Source of the DNA: Haloarcula amylovorans
GTDB lineage: Archaea; Halobacteriota; Halobacteria; Halobacteriales; Haloarculaceae
DNA length: 64,000 bases
Assembly (NCBI RefSeq): GCF_004681185.1
Contig: NZ_SRIF01000002.1
Span: forward strand, 1,299,456 to 1,363,455
Direction: 5' to 3'
In this document: in pieces, positions 18,903-28,530 of the stretch
How the letters are laid out: each line of letters starts with the position of its first letter
Position numbering within the stretch: position 1 is the first letter of the stretch
Program-made: the position numbers and the translations under genes
The notes under the pieces: generated by a model
What the model was told of the DNA's origin: nothing
Databases searched by the model: none
Seen by the model: only the letters and a program-made list of their open reading frames with translations

Positions 18903-19571
18903 ATGAGCGAGGACCCGCTGCCCGATGTCACCGAACAGTTCGCCCGGACACTCTCGCCGGACCCAGACGACGTCATCGAAGAGATGGACGACAAGGCCGA
19001 CCGGGAGGGGTTCCCGACGGTCGGACCCGCCGTCGGCGGGTGGCTACGAATGCTCGCGCGCCTGACCGACGCCGAGCGCGTCTTCGAGTTCGGGTCGGGA
19101 TTCGGCTATTCGGCGTACTGGATGGCCCCGGCGCTCCCCGAGGACGGCGAAATCGTGCTGACCGAGATCGACGCCGACGAACTCGACGAGGCCCGCGAGT
19201 TCCTCTCACGGGGCGACTACGCCGACCGGGCGGCGTTCGAACACGGCGACGCCATCGAAATCGTCAGTGAGTACGACGGCCCCTTCGACGTGGTGCTCAT
19301 CGACAACGAGAAGGACCGCTACGCCGAGGCGTTCGAGGCAGTCCGCGAGAAGGTGCCCGTCGGTGGCGTCGTCGCCGCGGACAACGCCATCGAGGCCGGC
19401 CCGCTTGATTTCGACGACGTTCGGGCGTTGCTCGATGGCGAGGACGTAGACGCCAACGAGATGAGTCGCGGCATCGCCGCGTACCTCGAACGCGTTCGGG
19501 ACGACCCCGACTTCGAGACCGGACTCCTCCCCCTCGGTGAGGGCGTCGCCGTCAGCGTCCGCATTGCGTGA
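18903..19571 (+). CDS. SAM-dependent O-methyltransferase
   Basis: A 222-residue class I methyltransferase of the catechol/caffeoyl-CoA O-methyltransferase type. The SAM-binding motif VFEFGSGFGYSAYWMA is at about residues 60-75, followed by the acidic motif LTEIDADELDEA and the metal-site segment FDVVLIDNEKDRY. The substrate is not known. ATG 18903 is used; the frame open upstream overlaps the channel gene. It follows mscS by 44 bases on the same strand. Confidence 0.85.
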   Translation: MSEDPLPDVTEQFARTLSPDPDDVIEEMDDKADREGFPTVGPAVGGWLRMLARLTDAERVFEFGSGFGYSAYWMAPALPEDGEIVLTEIDADELDEAREFLSRGDYADRAAFEHGDAIEIVSEYDGPFDVVLIDNEKDRYAEAFEAVREKVPVGGVVAADNAIEAGPLDFDDVRALLDGEDVDANEMSRGIAAYLERVRDDPDFETGLLPLGEGVAVSVRIA

Positions 19572-19637
19572 GTGCGCTCAGCCCGAGGTGCCTGCCAGAA
19601 GAACGAAAGGGGGCGGCGACGAACTCGGAAGCGAACG

Positions 19638-20021
19638 ATGACTCCCGACGATACGACCGCGAACGAAGTTGCCATCAACGAGGCAAGAATCGACCACGCG
19701 GCCGAGACGGTTGGCGTCGACCGAGGAGCGCTGGCGGACGCGCTCGTCGTCTTCCATCCCGAGTTACTCGGGCGACACTCCGAGTTCGAGAGCGAACCGT
19801 ACGTCACCGTCGACGGGACGCGAGCCTACCGAGTTTCGGAGTCTGCCGTCGATGAGTTGCTCGCCGATTTCGACTTCGGCGAGGAGGTCACGGCAGCGGT
19901 CAAACTCGCACACACCGAACAGGCTGAGCTGCTCTTTGCCGACGCCGTCCAGGGCGACGACGACTTCGACACCGACGAGTGCGGCCTCGTCGTCGGCATC
20001 GATACCGCCGAACAGTTCTAG
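19638..20021 (+). CDS. Hypothetical acidic protein
   Basis: A 127-residue, very acidic soluble protein starting MTPDDTTANEVAIN. It has three predicted helical stretches and the phrase VDRGALADALVVFHPELLGRH, with no membrane segment, signal peptide, Cys cluster or nucleotide loop. I do not recognise the family. It sits 66 bases after the methyltransferase and 80 before cheC on the same strand. Codon use is ordinary for the window, supporting a real gene. Confidence 0.6.
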   Translation: MTPDDTTANEVAINEARIDHAAETVGVDRGALADALVVFHPELLGRHSEFESEPYVTVDGTRAYRVSESAVDELLADFDFGEEVTAAVKLAHTEQAELLFADAVQGDDDFDTDECGLVVGIDTAEQF

Positions 20022-20101
20022 AGCGCCCGATTCTCGCCTGCGAAAATGGGGGTGCATAGCTTATGTGGGAGGGCCGGCAAGTCGGGTCCGACTGACTACG
20101 C

Positions 20102-20704
20102 ATGAGTCTGATGATAGATATCCGGAAACTCGGCCTGTTCAACCAGATGGCCAAGGAGGGGGGAAACACCGTGGCCGACCACCTGAGCCAGATGACGGGG
20201 ATGGAGACGGAGATGGAGATCACGAAGATCAACTTCATCGACATCCCGGACATCAAGACCCACATCGGCGACGAGAAGCAGATCGGCATCAGCATCGAGA
20301 TGGTCGAGAAACCCCACGGCTACATCCTCTTTCTGTTCAACGCTCGGAGCGCGAAGGACCTCGCACAGGGCATGATCGGCGACATGGGCGAGACGAACCC
20401 CGACGGCGAGGGCTTTACCGACATGGAGCGCTCTGCCATTCAGGAGATTGGCAACATCATGACCAGCGGATTCATCGACGGGTGGGCGAACGTGCTGGAT
20501 ACGACCATCGACATCTCGACGCCGAACTTTACGTTCGGGCCGGGCAGCGGGATGGTCGACAAACTGGTCGGCGACCGCGGTAACGAGATGGCGCTGATGT
20601 TCGACTCGCGGGTCCACGCACTGGACTCGGACATCAACGTGAAGGTCTATACGTTCCCGGAGCTCGAAGAACTCGTCAGTCTCATGCAACAAATAGAGGT
20701 TTGA
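20102..20704 (+). CDS. Chemotaxis protein CheC-type phosphatase
   Basis: A 200-residue CheC/CheX/FliY-family protein that would dephosphorylate CheY-P or link it to the archaellum. The second half carries the CheC phosphatase signature as ERSAIQEIGNIMTSG, with the catalytic Glu and Asn, at about residues 109-123, followed by helix and strand SGFIDGWANVLD. The first half has no second copy of the E-x2-N motif. It lies away from any chemotaxis operon, as some CheC paralogues do in haloarchaea. No archaellum genes are in the window. Confidence 0.85.
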   Translation: MSLMIDIRKLGLFNQMAKEGGNTVADHLSQMTGMETEMEITKINFIDIPDIKTHIGDEKQIGISIEMVEKPHGYILFLFNARSAKDLAQGMIGDMGETNPDGEGFTDMERSAIQEIGNIMTSGFIDGWANVLDTTIDISTPNFTFGPGSGMVDKLVGDRGNEMALMFDSRVHALDSDINVKVYTFPELEELVSLMQQIEV

Positions 20705-20777
20705 GCCAGGCGGAAACTGTAGTTCCTTCACGATTAATTCAAATAGCCTCTTGTAGGGTGGGCACTAGTCACAAGGT

Positions 20778-22430
20778 ATGCCGGGAGGTTCACCCCAGAC
20801 GCTTCGACCGTTCCTGTGGCGTGCGGCCCAACTGTACCCGGAGACCGAAGTCGTCTCCCGCACCCACGAAGGAATTACTCGATACGATTACGGCACCTAC
20901 GCCGACCGGGTAGCCCAACTCGCCAACGCCCTCGATGCGGCGGGGTACGGCGACGGCGAGCGCCTCGGGACCTTCTGCTGGAACCACCATCGGCACTTCG
21001 AGACGTACTTCGGCGTCCCAGGGGTAGGCGCACAACTCCACACGATCAACCCCTTACTACCCGATAAACACGTCCAGTACATCGTCGAGAACGCACAGGA
21101 CCAGACCATCTTCGTCGACCAGTCGCTCCTCCCGAAACTGGAGGGCGCGGTCGCGGACGACCCCGACCCGTTCGATGCCGTCGAGCGGTTCGTGGTCATG
21201 GGCGAGTCGGTGCCTGAGACTGACCTCGACGCCGTCGCCTACGACTCGTTCATCGAGGGCCACTCGACGACATACGACTGGCCCGAACTAGAGGAAGAGC
21301 GGCCCGCTGGCCTCTGTTATACGTCGGGAACGACCGGCCGACCGAAGGGTGTCGAGTACACCCAGCAGATGCTCTGGTCACACACGATGGCGCTCCAGAC
21401 ACCACAGGGCCTCCCGCTGGCCGAGGACGACGTGGTGATGCCCGTCGTCCCGATGTTCCACGTCAACGCGTGGGGTCTGCCGTTCTCCGCGACGGCGGGC
21501 GGGGCAAAACACGTCTACCCCGGCCCGCAACCGGAACCCGCGGACCTCGCTCACCTCATCGAGTCGGAGGGCGTCACCATCACCGCGGGCGTCCCAACAG
21601 TGTGGCTGGGGCTGATGGACTACGTCAAGGAGAACGACGTGGACCTCTCGCAGTTAGAGCGCCTCGTCGTCGGCGGGAGCGCCGCGCCGGAGGCGATGAT
21701 TCGCTTCTTCGACGACCACGACGTCGAACTCACCCACGCGTGGGGGATGACCGAGACGGCCCCGGTCGGCGCTGTCTCGCATCTCAAGCACAGCCTCGAA
21801 GACGCCGACTACGAGACGCAACTGGAAAAGCGCTCGAAACAGGGACTCATCGTCCCCGGCCTGGAGTTCGAAGTCGTAGACGACGAGGGCGAGGCGGTCC
21901 CCCACGACGGCGAGGCCTACGGCGAACTCCTCGTCCGCGGGCCGTGGGTGACGACGGAGTACTTCGCCCGTCCGGAAGCGACCGAACACGAGTTCACCGA
22001 CGGCTATCTCAAGACCGGCGACGTGGTCTCGGTCGACGAAGACGGCTATATCAAGATCGTCGACCGCTCGAAAGATGTCATCAAGAGCGGCGGCGAGTGG
22101 ATCTCCTCACAGGAACTGGAGAACGAACTGATGGCCCACGAGAACGTCTCGGAGGCGGCGGTCATCGGCGTTCCCCACGAGCGCTGGCAGGAACGACCGC
22201 TCGCGCTCGTCGTCCCGACCGAGGATGCCGACACCGACTCGTTGGCCGAGGAACTGCGCGAACACGTCCTCGACTCGTATCCGAAGTGGTGGGTCCCCGA
22301 CAGCGTCGTCGTCATCGACGAAGTGCCGAAGACGGCGACCGGCAAGTTCGACAAACAGACGCTCCGGGAGGAGTACGGCGATAAATCGATGGTCGAGGGC
22401 CGCGTCCCGGAAGACGCGGCACCCGAGTAG
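20778..22430 (+). CDS. Acyl-CoA synthetase (medium/long-chain fatty acid-CoA ligase)
   Basis: A 550-residue ANL-superfamily adenylating enzyme. The phosphate loop YTSGTTGRPKG is at about residues 181-191, the adenine-binding motif is GMTETAPVG, the hinge region GYLKTGD near 415, and the catalytic lysine in PKTATGKFDKQTL near the C-terminus. It activates a carboxylic acid with ATP to an acyl-CoA. An acyl-CoA dehydrogenase gene lies 1 kb downstream, consistent with fatty-acid oxidation. Chain-length preference cannot be read. Confidence 0.88.
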   Translation: MPGGSPQTLRPFLWRAAQLYPETEVVSRTHEGITRYDYGTYADRVAQLANALDAAGYGDGERLGTFCWNHHRHFETYFGVPGVGAQLHTINPLLPDKHVQYIVENAQDQTIFVDQSLLPKLEGAVADDPDPFDAVERFVVMGESVPETDLDAVAYDSFIEGHSTTYDWPELEEERPAGLCYTSGTTGRPKGVEYTQQMLWSHTMALQTPQGLPLAEDDVVMPVVPMFHVNAWGLPFSATAGGAKHVYPGPQPEPADLAHLIESEGVTITAGVPTVWLGLMDYVKENDVDLSQLERLVVGGSAAPEAMIRFFDDHDVELTHAWGMTETAPVGAVSHLKHSLEDADYETQLEKRSKQGLIVPGLEFEVVDDEGEAVPHDGEAYGELLVRGPWVTTEYFARPEATEHEFTDGYLKTGDVVSVDEDGYIKIVDRSKDVIKSGGEWISSQELENELMAHENVSEAAVIGVPHERWQERPLALVVPTEDADTDSLAEELREHVLDSYPKWWVPDSVVVIDEVPKTATGKFDKQTLREEYGDKSMVEGRVPEDAAPE

Positions 22431-22450
22431 CCGTCCCCGAGTGACCGTCG

Positions 22451-23227
22451 TTACTGGACGCCCGCGACGAGCGAGCGAGTCTCCGTTCGGTACGCCTCGG
22501 GTTGGAGCCCGAGATCGATATCGACCGAGACGCTGATACCCGCACTCAGGTCGTTCTCGATGGTCTGCTTGAAGTTCTCCGCGGGGTGTGCCCCGCCGGA
22601 GATGAGGACGTAGTCCCCGTGATGCCACACCGCGAGGAAGGCGTCGATGGCGATGTCTTTCGGTGGCACCTCGACGCTCTGACCCTCGCTCACGTCGAAG
22701 CTGATACCCTCGAAGGGAAAGACTGCGGAGAGATTCACCGTTTCGGCCGTTTCGCCGGTGTCGACGTCAATGGTGCCTGTGCCGGCCTCCTCGATGTTCG
22801 TCAGTCCCTGGTTTTCCATCTGCTGTTCGAACTGCTCGCGGGCGTTGGCCTGCACCTGATCGACGATTTCGGCCTGCCCGACACCCGCCGGGAGGTTGTC
22901 GAGGTTCGGACTGAAGTCGACCCGGGACGCGAAAAATATCGATAGCGCGGTGTCAACCTGCCCGAGCGTGCGCTCGCTGACGCTCTTCCTGAGCGCGGCG
23001 TCCTGAAACTGGAGCGTGTGCTGGACCGCTTCGAGCGTCACCGGCCCGTAGCTCTCGTCTAGGACCGTTCCGCTGTCGTCTCCGGTCTCTTCCCAGCCAG
23101 CAGCGTCGAGGCGCTTTTCCGGGACGACGGGTCGCGGTGTCTCCGCGGCCGCCAAGAAGGATGAACAGCCACTCAGTGTGGCAGCGCCGACGCCTAATCC
23201 CGCTGTGAGGTAGTCACGACGATTCAT
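22451..23227 (-). CDS. Exported lipoprotein, DUF6517-like
   Basis: A 258-residue protein with a twin-arginine signal (MNRRDYLTAGLGVGAA) ending in the lipobox LSGC at residues 18-21, so it is probably exported folded by Tat and lipid-anchored at the new N-terminal Cys. The mature part is beta-rich and ends with the phrase VWHHGDYVLISGGAHPAE, similar to the end of the lipoprotein at 46360 (FEHEGDVIIVFAVHPDE). I believe both belong to DUF6517. Function unknown. It is convergent with the acyl-CoA ligase gene. Confidence 0.78.
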   Translation of the reverse strand: MNRRDYLTAGLGVGAATLSGCSSFLAAAETPRPVVPEKRLDAAGWEETGDDSGTVLDESYGPVTLEAVQHTLQFQDAALRKSVSERTLGQVDTALSIFFASRVDFSPNLDNLPAGVGQAEIVDQVQANAREQFEQQMENQGLTNIEEAGTGTIDVDTGETAETVNLSAVFPFEGISFDVSEGQSVEVPPKDIAIDAFLAVWHHGDYVLISGGAHPAENFKQTIENDLSAGISVSVDIDLGLQPEAYRTETRSLVAGVQ

Positions 23228-23354
23228 ACGCTTCGGTTGGTGGTATCTCAGAAAAACGTACTGTTCTAATTATCAGAGTTTTCGAGAAAACAACTCGTCC
23301 GGTGTTTTTGCGAGTTTCACGAGGTATATGTTGTCACAATTCATCATTGCCTTC

Positions 23355-24509
23355 ATGGAGTTACTGTCTGAGTATCCCGTGCCCGAACGTGCCCACGAGG
23401 TCAAACAGGAGGCCCGTGAGTTCGCCCAAGAGCATATCGCGCCCAACGCCGCCGAGTACTACGCTTCCGGAGAGTATCCGTGGGAGATTCTCGAAGCGGG
23501 GATGGACGCGAACCTCGTTGCACAGGACCTCGGCGAGGAACTGGGCGGGCGCGGCCTGGACTTACACCAGGTGCTCGCCATCGCAGAGGAGTTCTATCGG
23601 GCCGACGCCGGTATCGCGCTCACACTGCAACTGGCGAGTTTCGGCGCGGAGATCGTCGAAGAACACGGAAGCGAGGACCAGCACGAGGAGTACCTCCGTC
23701 CGGTCGCCGAAAACGAGCAGATCACCGGCCTCGCCGTCTCCGAACCGCAGACTGGCAGCGACCTCGCCGGGATGACTACCAGCGCCGAGAAAGACGGCGA
23801 CGAGTGGGTCCTGAACGGGGAGAAGTACTGGGTCGGCAACGCCGTCGAGGCCGACTGGCTCACCGTCTATGCCAAGACCGGCGACGACCCGAACAACCGG
23901 TACGGCAACTTCTCGATGTTCATCGTCCCGACGGACACCGACGGCTACGACGCCGAGCACATCCCCGAGAAGATGGGCTTCCGTGCCTCCAAACAGGGTC
24001 ACATCGTCTTCGACGACTGCCGCATCCCCGAGGAGAACCTCGTCGGCGTCGAGGGCGCTGGCTTCTACATGCTCGCGGAGTTCTTCAACCACGGGCGCGT
24101 CATCGTCGCCGGACATGGCCTCGGGATGGCTGCGGCGGCCATCGAGGAGGCCTGGGAGTTCGTCCACGACCGCGAGGCGTTCGGGAAGACGGTCGACGAG
24201 TTCCAGGCGGTCCAGCACAAACTCGCCGACATGCAGATGGCTTTCCAGTCCGCTCGGTCGCTCACGTGGGACGCCGCGGACCGCGTCGCAAATCAGGAGA
24301 ACGCGGGCTACTGGGCGGCCCTCGCTAAAACGAAGGCGACCGAGGCCGCGACCGACTGCGCCGAGAAGGGGATGCAACTTCACGGCGGTCGGTCGGTCCT
24401 GACCGAGAACCGCATCGCCCGCGTCTATCGAGACGTTCGCATCCCGGTCATCTACGAGGGAGCGAACGACATCCAGCGCAACCTCATCTACCGACAGGCC
24501 CCGCAGTAG
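23355..24509 (+). CDS. Acyl-CoA dehydrogenase
   Basis: A 384-residue FAD enzyme that oxidises acyl-CoA to enoyl-CoA. The FAD/substrate segments ITGLAVSEPQTGSDLAGM and EKYWVGNAV are in the middle, and the catalytic base glutamate is in PVIYEGANDIQRNL near the C-terminus. The GGRSVLTENRIARVYRD segment is also typical. The start at 23355 fits family length; 23328 would add nine hydrophobic residues. Electron acceptor would be an ETF that is not encoded here. Confidence 0.9.
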   Translation: MELLSEYPVPERAHEVKQEAREFAQEHIAPNAAEYYASGEYPWEILEAGMDANLVAQDLGEELGGRGLDLHQVLAIAEEFYRADAGIALTLQLASFGAEIVEEHGSEDQHEEYLRPVAENEQITGLAVSEPQTGSDLAGMTTSAEKDGDEWVLNGEKYWVGNAVEADWLTVYAKTGDDPNNRYGNFSMFIVPTDTDGYDAEHIPEKMGFRASKQGHIVFDDCRIPEENLVGVEGAGFYMLAEFFNHGRVIVAGHGLGMAAAAIEEAWEFVHDREAFGKTVDEFQAVQHKLADMQMAFQSARSLTWDAADRVANQENAGYWAALAKTKATEAATDCAEKGMQLHGGRSVLTENRIARVYRDVRIPVIYEGANDIQRNLIYRQAPQ

Positions 24510-24601
24510 ACCCGAGCGTTCTCTCCGCTCGGAGCGGCCCCAGCTAACCATGCGAACTACCCGCACGCCGCGCTTTTCTCGTCAGCCGACCTACACTGCG
24601 C

Positions 24602-25390
24602 ATGGACGACCTCACTGTCACGTTCGTCGACCGCGGGCGCGTGAAAGCCGACCGGAACTTCGTCGTCGACGGGCACAGCGTCGCGACGGCGTCGAACCGG
24701 GAGCCGACCCACGACTACGAGACGTACGTCGTCTGGAACCTCGTGATCGAAACGCCCGAACTGACGATTCTCTGGGACACTGGCTCCCATCCGGACGCCG
24801 GCGACGGCTACTGGCCTGACCCGCTGTACGAGGCGTTCGCTCATGTCGACGCGGCCGACCACCCCCTCGAAACAGACCTCGAAGCCGCCGGCTACAGGCT
24901 CGACGACATCGACGCCGTGGTGATGAGCCACCTCCACCTCGACCACGCCGGCGGTCTCTATGCCTTCGAGGGTACCGATGTGCCGATATACGTCCACCGC
25001 GAGGAACTCCCTTTCGCGTACTTCAGCGCGAACACGGACGAGGGGTCTATCGCGTACCTCCAGCGCGACTTCGACCGAGACCTGAACTGGCAGGTCGTCC
25101 ACGGCGACGAGTATCATCTCGCTCCCGGCGTCGAGCTGCTTCATTTGCCCGGACACACGCCGGGACTGCTCGGTGCGCTCGTCGATCGACCGGATTCACC
25201 GCTGTTAGTGGTCGGCGACGAAGCCTATGTCGAAACCAACTACGAGGGACAGCCGATGGCGACCAGTCTCCTCTGGAACAATGGCGCGTGGAAGGAGAGC
25301 CTGGAGCGCTGTCGGGACGTCCAGCGAGAGACTGACGCCGAAATTATACTGGGTCACGACCTCACTGTCTTCGAACGGTTGACAGACTAA
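24602..25390 (+). CDS. Metallo-beta-lactamase-fold hydrolase (AHL-lactonase-like)
   Basis: A 262-residue hydrolase with the di-zinc motif MSHLHLDHAGG at about residues 107-117, a third His in LLHLPGHTPG, the bridging Asp in VVGDEAYVE and a final His in ILGHDL. This arrangement matches the N-acyl homoserine lactonase subgroup of the metallo-beta-lactamase fold. The natural substrate in a haloarchaeon is not known, so a lactone or other ester is possible. It follows the acyl-CoA dehydrogenase by about 90 bases. Confidence 0.85.
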   Translation: MDDLTVTFVDRGRVKADRNFVVDGHSVATASNREPTHDYETYVVWNLVIETPELTILWDTGSHPDAGDGYWPDPLYEAFAHVDAADHPLETDLEAAGYRLDDIDAVVMSHLHLDHAGGLYAFEGTDVPIYVHREELPFAYFSANTDEGSIAYLQRDFDRDLNWQVVHGDEYHLAPGVELLHLPGHTPGLLGALVDRPDSPLLVVGDEAYVETNYEGQPMATSLLWNNGAWKESLERCRDVQRETDAEIILGHDLTVFERLTD

Positions 25391-25597
25391 TCGCCCGACT
25401 CGGTCGTAAGTCTTCAGCGGTAGCACCGCTCGACGGCCGCTATGCGAAGAGTAAGCACACCCCACTCTTAAAATCGTTAAATCAGGAGCCCTCGGGCTAT
25501 TGATAACAATTAATGGACCCTAATATAGTGGAAAATCTTTAGTCGTGGCCCCCCAATCTCCCGGTACGGCACCACAGCTGGGGCCGAGGATTTCACC

Positions 25598-27496
25598 ATG
25601 ACAGACAACGAACTAATCTGGCGAATCGCTGGCGGTTCCGGTGACGGAATCGACTCGACCAGCCAGAACTTCGCGAAGGCCCTGATGCGTTCGGGACTTC
25701 ACGTTTTCACACATCGTCACTACCCGTCGCGCATCCGGGGCGGCCACACGTACGTAGAGGTACGCGCAAAGGACGAACCCGTCCAGTCGCGCGGCGACGG
25801 CTATAACTTCCTGCTGGCGCTGGGCGACTCCTTCGCCCGGAACCCGCAGGACGAAGCCTACTACGGCAAAGAGGAACTGAAACCCCTGTACGAGAACTTC
25901 GACGAACTCCGAGAGGGCGGCGTTCTGCTCTACGACGAGGGGCTGCTCGACGAGTCGGACGTCGAGGAGATAGAACTCGAAGAACACGCCGAGGAGAACG
26001 GCTGGCACCTCGTCCCGATGGACCTCCGTGGCCTCGCCAAGGAACACGGACGCGAGATCATGCGGAACACGGCGGGTATCGGTGCGACCGCCGCTATCCT
26101 CGACATCGACACCTCGGAGTTCGAGCAACTCATCGAGCAGAACATGAGCGGGGACATGCAGGAGGCCAATCTCAACGTCCTGGAGGACGCCTACGAAGCG
26201 GCCTCGGAACTCGACATCGACCACGATATCGAGGTCCCCGAGAACTCTCACGACGAGGAACAGGTCATCCTCTCCGGTTCGAACGCCATCTCCTACGGTG
26301 CGCTCGACGAGGGCTGTCGGTTCATCTCCGGGTACCCGATGACCCCGTGGACCGACGTCTTCACCATCATGTCCCAGCACCTGCCGGAGTTCGGCGGAAT
26401 CTCCGAACAGGTCGAGGACGAGATCGCCGCGGCAGCGCTGGCACTGGGGGCCTCGCACATGGGCGTCAAGTCCATGTCCGGGTCGTCCGGCGGTGGCTTC
26501 GCACTGATGTCAGAACCGCTCGGTCTCGCAGAGATGACCGAGACGCCGCTCGTGCTGGTCGAAGCGATGCGTGCCGGTCCCTCGACCGGGATGCCGACCA
26601 AGCCCGAACAGGCCGACTTAGAGCACGTCCTGTACACTTCACAGGGTGACTCCGCGCGCGTCGTCTTCGCGCCTGCGAACATCCGTGAGTGTTACACGCA
26701 GACGCGCTCGGCGTTCCGAATCGCCTACGAGTACCAGATTCCGGTCATCGTCGTCTACGACCAGAAGATCCAGGGCGAGCTCCGGAACATGCCGGCCAGT
26801 CACTTCGACGAGGAGCCAAACGCCGACCCTGGGTCCGTGCTGACCGAAGACGAGATTCAGGACGCGGCCCACCACGCCTCGGGCAAGTTCCAGCGGTTCC
26901 TCCACGAACCGGCGGACGGCTCGAACGTCAGTCCGCGCTCGGTCCCCGGCCAGAAGGACGGCCGCTATCTCGCGACCGGGAACGAGCACAACCCGTCGGG
27001 CCACATCAGCGAGGACCCCGAGAACCGCATCGCCCAGATGGAGCGTCGGATGAACAAACTCGACGACATCCGGTCTGACCTCGACGAGAACACGAGCCAC
27101 CAGACCTACCACGGGCCGGAAGACGCCGACCACGGTATCCTCGTCTGGGGGAGCCAGCAGGACACCGTCTTCGAGTCGGTCGACCGACTCAACGAGAACG
27201 GTCACTCCGTGAAGGCGCTGGGCGTCTCCGACATGATGCCCTACCCCGTCGAGGAAGTCAGCGACTGGCTCGACTCCGTCGACGAGGCGCTGGTCGTCGA
27301 GATGAACGCCTCGGCGCAGTTCCGCGGGCTCACGCAGAAGGAGATCGGCAAGTACGGCGACAAGCTGTCGAGCTTGCTCAAGTACAACGGCAACCCCTTC
27401 GAACCCGAAGAGATCGTCGAGGGCTTCGAGACCAGCATCAACGGCGAGGACCTCGCCGCGAGCAACATGAAGTACCTCCCCGCAGCGGGTGACTAA
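25598..27496 (+). CDS. porA: 2-oxoacid:ferredoxin oxidoreductase alpha subunit (probably pyruvate type, PorA)
   Basis: A 632-residue fused gamma-alpha subunit. Residues 1-190 are the gamma domain (WRIAGGSGDGIDSTSQNF, HYPSRIRGGHTYVEVR); residues 225-630 are the alpha domain with SGSNAISYGALDEGCRF, GYPMTPWTD and MSGSSGGGFALMSEPLG. With PorB it oxidises pyruvate to acetyl-CoA and reduces ferredoxin, replacing pyruvate dehydrogenase. The lengths 632/312 are what I recall for the haloarchaeal pyruvate enzyme; the 2-oxoglutarate enzyme (kor) is the alternative. An AT-rich stretch at 25490-25545 holds the promoter. Confidence 0.8.
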   Translation: MTDNELIWRIAGGSGDGIDSTSQNFAKALMRSGLHVFTHRHYPSRIRGGHTYVEVRAKDEPVQSRGDGYNFLLALGDSFARNPQDEAYYGKEELKPLYENFDELREGGVLLYDEGLLDESDVEEIELEEHAEENGWHLVPMDLRGLAKEHGREIMRNTAGIGATAAILDIDTSEFEQLIEQNMSGDMQEANLNVLEDAYEAASELDIDHDIEVPENSHDEEQVILSGSNAISYGALDEGCRFISGYPMTPWTDVFTIMSQHLPEFGGISEQVEDEIAAAALALGASHMGVKSMSGSSGGGFALMSEPLGLAEMTETPLVLVEAMRAGPSTGMPTKPEQADLEHVLYTSQGDSARVVFAPANIRECYTQTRSAFRIAYEYQIPVIVVYDQKIQGELRNMPASHFDEEPNADPGSVLTEDEIQDAAHHASGKFQRFLHEPADGSNVSPRSVPGQKDGRYLATGNEHNPSGHISEDPENRIAQMERRMNKLDDIRSDLDENTSHQTYHGPEDADHGILVWGSQQDTVFESVDRLNENGHSVKALGVSDMMPYPVEEVSDWLDSVDEALVVEMNASAQFRGLTQKEIGKYGDKLSSLLKYNGNPFEPEEIVEGFETSINGEDLAASNMKYLPAAGD

Positions 27497-27498
27497 CT

Positions 27499-28437
27499 AT
27501 GAGTGCATTCAGCGCAATCGGCGACGACCGCGAGATCGATAGAGACGAGTTCACACCGGGAATCGAACCGCAGGCGACCTGGTGTCCGGGCTGTGGCGAC
27601 TTCGGCGTCCTCAAGGCGCTGAAACAGGCCATGCCGGAAGTCGGGCGCAACCCCGACGAGGTCGCGCTGTTTACCGGTATCGGCTGTTCGGGCAAACTGA
27701 ACAGCTACTTCAACAGCTACGGCTTCCACACCATCCACGGCCGGTCGCTGCCCGTCGCCCGGGCCGCGAAACTGGCCAACCCCGAAGTCGAAGTCATCGC
27801 CGCCGGCGGCGACGGTGACGGCTACGGTATCGGTGGGAACCACTTCATCCACACCGCTCGTGAGAACCACGACATGACGTACATCGTGTTCAACAACGAG
27901 ATCTTCGGCCTGACGAAGGGACAGACGTCTCCGACGTCGCCGAAGGGCCACAAGTCCAAGACGCAGCCCCACGGGTCGGCCAAGACGCCGATCCGGCCGC
28001 TGTCGCAGTCGCTCAACGCGGGCGCGACCTACATCGCCCGCACCGCCGCCGTCAACCCGAACCAGGCGAAGGAGATCATCGCCGAAGCCATCGAACACGA
28101 CGGCTTCGCGCACATCGACTTCCTGACCCAGTGTCCGACCTGGAACAAGGACGCCAAGCAGTACGTCCCTTACACGGACATTCAGCAGTCCGACGACTAC
28201 GACTTCGACGTCTCCAATCGGAAGGAGGCCTCCGAGATGATGTTCGAGACGGAGAACAAGCTCCACGAGGGCGAAGTGCTGACCGGCCGCTACTACGTCG
28301 AGGACGGCCGCCCCTCCTACGGACAGGAGAAGCGCCAGATCGGTGAAATGCCCGATGAACCGCTCGCAGAGCGGTACTTCGACGAGGACGCCGAGTGGGA
28401 GCGGACCTACGACAACCTGCTCGAACACCACAAGTAA
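27499..28437 (+). CDS. porB: 2-oxoacid:ferredoxin oxidoreductase beta subunit (probably PorB)
   Basis: A 312-residue thiamine-diphosphate subunit. The cluster ligand pair is in TWCPGCGDFG, a further Cys in GIGCSGKLN, and the TPP-Mg motif is GGDGDGYGIGGNHFIH followed by NNEIFGLTKGQ. It begins three bases after the porA stop. Haloarchaeal enzymes of this type carry one [4Fe-4S] cluster. The pyruvate versus 2-oxoglutarate choice has the same uncertainty as for porA. Confidence 0.82.
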   Translation: MSAFSAIGDDREIDRDEFTPGIEPQATWCPGCGDFGVLKALKQAMPEVGRNPDEVALFTGIGCSGKLNSYFNSYGFHTIHGRSLPVARAAKLANPEVEVIAAGGDGDGYGIGGNHFIHTARENHDMTYIVFNNEIFGLTKGQTSPTSPKGHKSKTQPHGSAKTPIRPLSQSLNAGATYIARTAAVNPNQAKEIIAEAIEHDGFAHIDFLTQCPTWNKDAKQYVPYTDIQQSDDYDFDVSNRKEASEMMFETENKLHEGEVLTGRYYVEDGRPSYGQEKRQIGEMPDEPLAERYFDEDAEWERTYDNLLEHHK

Positions 28438-28498
28438 GCGCTGTCGCGGTCAGAACGACGCATCTTCGGCGGCCAGAATCCCGGTTTCTGGTTCGGAA

Positions 28499-28506
28499 GA
28501 TATTTT
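28499..28506 (+). promoter_or_regulatory. TATA box of Lrp-type regulator
   Basis: The AT-rich run GATATTTTTTCT centred about 28 bases before the ATG at 28531 has the position and composition of a haloarchaeal TATA box for a leaderless transcript. It also shows that the regulator can be transcribed separately from porAB. Confidence 0.45.
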
Positions 28507-28530
28507 TTCTTGCATCGTAAATATTGGTCC

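Noticed and set aside
25598..28437. Assignment of the oxidoreductase to 2-oxoglutarate (korAB)
   Set aside because: Subunit lengths and remembered haloarchaeal PorB sequence favour pyruvate; kept as the alternative, not as the main call.
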